Notes under the pieces: model-generated
The model's input: the letters and a program-made list of their open reading frames with translations, nothing else
What the model was told of the DNA's origin: nothing
Databases searched by the model: none
Shown here: piece after piece, positions 4,933 through 5,100 of the stretch
Layout: the number at the start of each line of letters is the position of its first letter
How positions within the stretch are numbered: position 1 is the first letter of the stretch
Source of the DNA: an uncultured Clostridium sp.
GTDB taxonomy: Bacteria; Bacillota; Clostridia; TANB77; CAG-508
Length of the DNA: 5,100 bases
Direction of reading: 5' to 3'
Assembly (NCBI GenBank): GCA_947568605.1
Contig: CANOPV010000081.1
Coordinates: 1-5,100 of the forward strand
Made by a program: the position numbers and the translations under genes

Positions 4933-5100
4933 TTATCTATGACTTATATAATTTAATGTTTTAGTTGTTAATGGTTTGAATATTAAATACATAACATATC
5001 CAATACTTCCACCTATGACATTAGTTATTAAATCCGTTATATCTGCTGATCTAAAACCATTTATTAAAGGCTGTAATAACTCAATTCCTAGACTTAATAA
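4933..5100 (-). CDS. VanZ-family membrane protein, C-terminal part
   Basis: The last 55 codons of a gene that enters from beyond the right edge, ending with TAA at 4935-4933. The visible part carries the conserved VanZ pattern: E-L-L-Q, an Arg (GFRSADI), the D-I-x-D-L core (DITDLITNVIGG) and the following Gly-rich helix (SIGYVMYLIF). VanZ-like proteins are small multi-pass membrane proteins; the founding member gives low-level teicoplanin resistance, but most chromosomal relatives have no known job. Resistance should not be assumed. Two hydrophobic stretches flank the D-I-x-D-L motif, and the C-terminus (KPLTTKTLNYISHR) is basic. It is the first visible gene of the minus-strand series. Confidence 0.85.
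   Translation of the reverse strand, partial: LLSLGIELLQPLINGFRSADITDLITNVIGGSIGYVMYLIFKPLTTKTLNYISHR

Noticed and set aside
4933..5100. Calling the fragment a glycopeptide-resistance gene vanZ
   Set aside because: Only the family pattern is visible, the gene is incomplete, and no van cluster genes surround it.

Overview
The window is a very AT-rich stretch of DNA that suggests a low-GC member of the Firmicutes, probably a Clostridia-type or related gut anaerobe. The reasons are the AT-biased codons, strong AAAGG/GGAGG ribosome binding sites about 8 nt before start codons, a VanZ-type gene, a FAD/Rieske oxidoreductase resembling Bacillus subtilis YhfW, and an IS481-type insertion sequence close to those of clostridia. 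TGG codes for Trp and no frame needs TGA read as Trp, so the standard bacterial code fits. The species cannot be named from the sequence.

Layout. Bases 1-340 hold two copies of a non-coding repeat spaced exactly 200 bp apart. The copies contain a GC-richer hairpin dyad, and the junction between them forms an imperfect palindrome of about 120 bp. Bases 341-452 are the AT-rich leader of the first gene and carry a 12-bp perfect palindrome and an inverted repeat. Bases 453-1958 (+) encode the one complete metabolic gene, a FAD-dependent oxidoreductase ending in a Rieske [2Fe-2S] domain. Bases 1986-2078 (-) may be the 3' end of a gene cut off by the insertion sequence at about 2080-2867. That IS carries a dead transposase with two frameshifts and a large internal deletion that removes catalytic residues.

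The right half is read entirely on the minus strand. From right to left it holds the C-terminal end of a VanZ-family membrane protein (running off the window), a 38-residue single-TM protein that needs one extra A to be in frame, a hairpin resembling a terminator or attenuator, an ECF-like sigma factor with two C-terminal transmembrane helices, and, 24 nt after it, a membrane-anchored protein with a large probably extracytoplasmic domain that I do not recognise.

The most interesting unit is the last pair: a sigma factor that appears tethered to the membrane by its own C-terminal extension, cotranscribed with a membrane-anchored surface protein. This may be a signal-transduction module in which sigma and anchor are one polypeptide. 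The sensing role and any proteolytic release are inference. The oxidoreductase, the IS and the sigma module show no obvious functional link.
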